21,849 nt of DNA from Roseiarcus sp049514155 (lineage in GTDB: Bacteria; Pseudomonadota; Alphaproteobacteria; Rhizobiales; Beijerinckiaceae), in contig NZ_JBEKVH010000056.1 in assembly GCF_049514155.1 (NCBI RefSeq), forward strand, positions 1 through 21,849. The letters are read 5' to 3'. Shown piece by piece: positions 20,900-21,849 of this stretch. Positions within the stretch are counted from its first letter, which is position 1. Each line of letters begins with the position of its first letter. The notes below the pieces were generated by a model. That model ran no database searches and was not told the DNA's origin. It was given only the letters and a program-made list of their open reading frames with translations. The translations under genes and the position numbers were made by a program.

Positions 20900-21849
20900 A
20901 TGTTGGTGACGGACGAAACCGCGGCAGCGACAGACGGCGTTAACAGCGTCGTCCTCCTAGGCTCGGCGCGCGGCGTCGAAAAGTCGAACGACGCGGCGGG
21001 CCTGCCGCGCTTGGGCCTTGCGCTCCTCGCCTACCTGCAGCTCGAATGTCCGGGCGGGCGCGCCTCGCGCGAGGAGGCGGGCGCCTTCCTTTGGGAAAAA
21101 GTCGATCGCGGCCGGCAAGCCGGCAATCTCCGCCAATTGCTGTTTCGCATCCGCGCCGCTGAAATCGCCGCCGGCATGCAGCTGTTGGAGACGACGAGCT
21201 CCGAGATCGTCCTCAGTCCGCGCAATGTGTCGATCGATCTGCGCCGCTTTCAGGCGGCGATAAGTCCCGCCGCCGAACTGGACGTCATCACCGTCTGCGA
21301 AGCTTATAGCGGCGACCTGCTCGCCGGCTTGACCACCCATGGCGAAGGACTCGAGAGCTGGCTGGCGCGCGAGCGCGCGACACTGCGCGCCGAGTTCCAG
21401 GCGGCGTTGACGCCCTATGTCGCGGCGCAGGCGAACGGCCCGGTCGAAGAGGCGGCGATCGTCGCCGCCACGCGCATTCTGGAAATTGATCCGCGCCAAG
21501 AGATCGCCTGTCGCGCGCTGATCCAGGCCTATCAGGAACGCGGCGACGCGACGCGCGCCGAGCAATATCGACGTCAGCGCGACCACATCCATGAGATTCG
21601 CGCCGAGCGACGGCCGGCGCCGGTGGCAGCCTTGCAAGGCGAACGCGTTTTGGGGTCGAGCCCGCCCCGCGACGAGGCGGCGGCTCCGGTGCTGATCCCG
21701 TCGCGCTTGGGCCTGCGTGACGACCAGCTGCCGCGCGTGATCGTTTCGCCGCATGCGCCGAGCTATGCGCCCGCGACCGGGCGCGAGCTGGTCGCCGAAT
21801 TGGGCGCCGACATCGCCACCCGTCTGGCGCAGACCCGCGCGCTGACCGT
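20900..21849 (+). CDS. SARP-like transcriptional activator with BTAD domain (5' part)
   Basis: This frame is open from ATG 20900 to the end of the window (316 codons, no stop), so the C-terminus is missing. Residues about 35-110 look like the winged-helix DNA-binding domain of the DnrI/AfsR type (LGLALLAYLQLECPGG, then EEAGAFLW, GNLRQLLFRIR). Residues about 115-235 match the bacterial transcriptional activation domain BTAD (VSIDLRRFQAAI, AYSGDLLAGL, LESWLARERATLRAEFQAAL, RILEIDPRQEIACRALIQAYQERGD, AEQYRRQ). A linker then leads to PRVIVSPHAP and ELGADIATRLAQTRAL, reminiscent of the TolB-like domain that follows BTAD in related Hyphomicrobiales regulators. AAGGA at 20883-20887 is 12 bases from the ATG, so the start is plausible but not certain. 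Target genes are unknown. Confidence 0.8.
   Translation, partial: MLVTDETAAATDGVNSVVLLGSARGVEKSNDAAGLPRLGLALLAYLQLECPGGRASREEAGAFLWEKVDRGRQAGNLRQLLFRIRAAEIAAGMQLLETTSSEIVLSPRNVSIDLRRFQAAISPAAELDVITVCEAYSGDLLAGLTTHGEGLESWLARERATLRAEFQAALTPYVAAQANGPVEEAAIVAATRILEIDPRQEIACRALIQAYQERGDATRAEQYRRQRDHIHEIRAERRPAPVAALQGERVLGSSPPRDEAAAPVLIPSRLGLRDDQLPRVIVSPHAPSYAPATGRELVAELGADIATRLAQTRALT

Overview
The window is GC-rich throughout and densely packed with short gaps. It carries a SigF-type ECF sigma factor with an NrsF (DUF1109) anti-sigma partner, an electron-transfer-flavoprotein lysine methyltransferase-like enzyme, an Mrp ATPase and a BTAD-type activator. Together these suggest a chromosomal segment of an alphaproteobacterium, most likely Hyphomicrobiales (Rhizobiales). 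That placement is inferred from gene content and base composition, not from a marker gene. No rRNA, tRNA, CRISPR array, transposase or phage gene was seen. No gap exceeds 300 bases; the largest are 11798-12067 and 20660-20899, and both look like promoter regions.

Layout. 1-2289 (+): the end of a probable MarR-type regulator, then a tight unit of isochorismatase-like hydrolase, small membrane protein and MFS exporter. 2317-5227 (-): D,D-carboxypeptidase, branched-chain aminotransferase, TusA-like protein and METTL20-like methyltransferase; transcription runs from the methyltransferase towards the carboxypeptidase. 5380-6927 (+): Mrp Fe-S carrier ATPase followed by a DUF971 protein. 6939-9930 (-): Orn/Lys/Arg decarboxylase followed by a GNAT acetyltransferase. 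10068-10640 (+): a second isochorismatase-like hydrolase. 10742-11797 (-): aldo/keto reductase. 12068-14182 (+): zinc-dependent sugar-acid dehydrogenase and mannitol-dehydrogenase-family enzyme, translationally coupled. 14312-14956 (+): exported DsbA-like thiol oxidoreductase.

The most interesting part is 15078-18572. An ECF sigma factor and its membrane anti-sigma factor NrsF (- strand) diverge from a three-gene operon (+ strand): DUF692 multinuclear iron enzyme (MNIO), DUF2063 partner and DoxX membrane protein. In the 142-base divergent region I find one copy of the same bipartite element, GTAACA-N16-CGAA, facing each way. This matches the SigF promoter described in Caulobacter and predicts a self-contained metal/redox stress regulon. 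Related operons begin with a small Cys-rich DUF2282 precursor peptide (bufferin / GigP). Here there is no room for it and none was found in the window, so the modification enzymes appear orphaned from their substrate.

The right end holds a large polytopic membrane protein (-) and the 5' part of a SARP-like (BTAD) transcriptional activator (+), which runs off the window. Upstream of the activator are a perfect TCACAT/ATGTGA dyad and a direct heptamer repeat. Several gaps between genes contain modular GC-rich hairpin repeats that look like members of one dispersed family.
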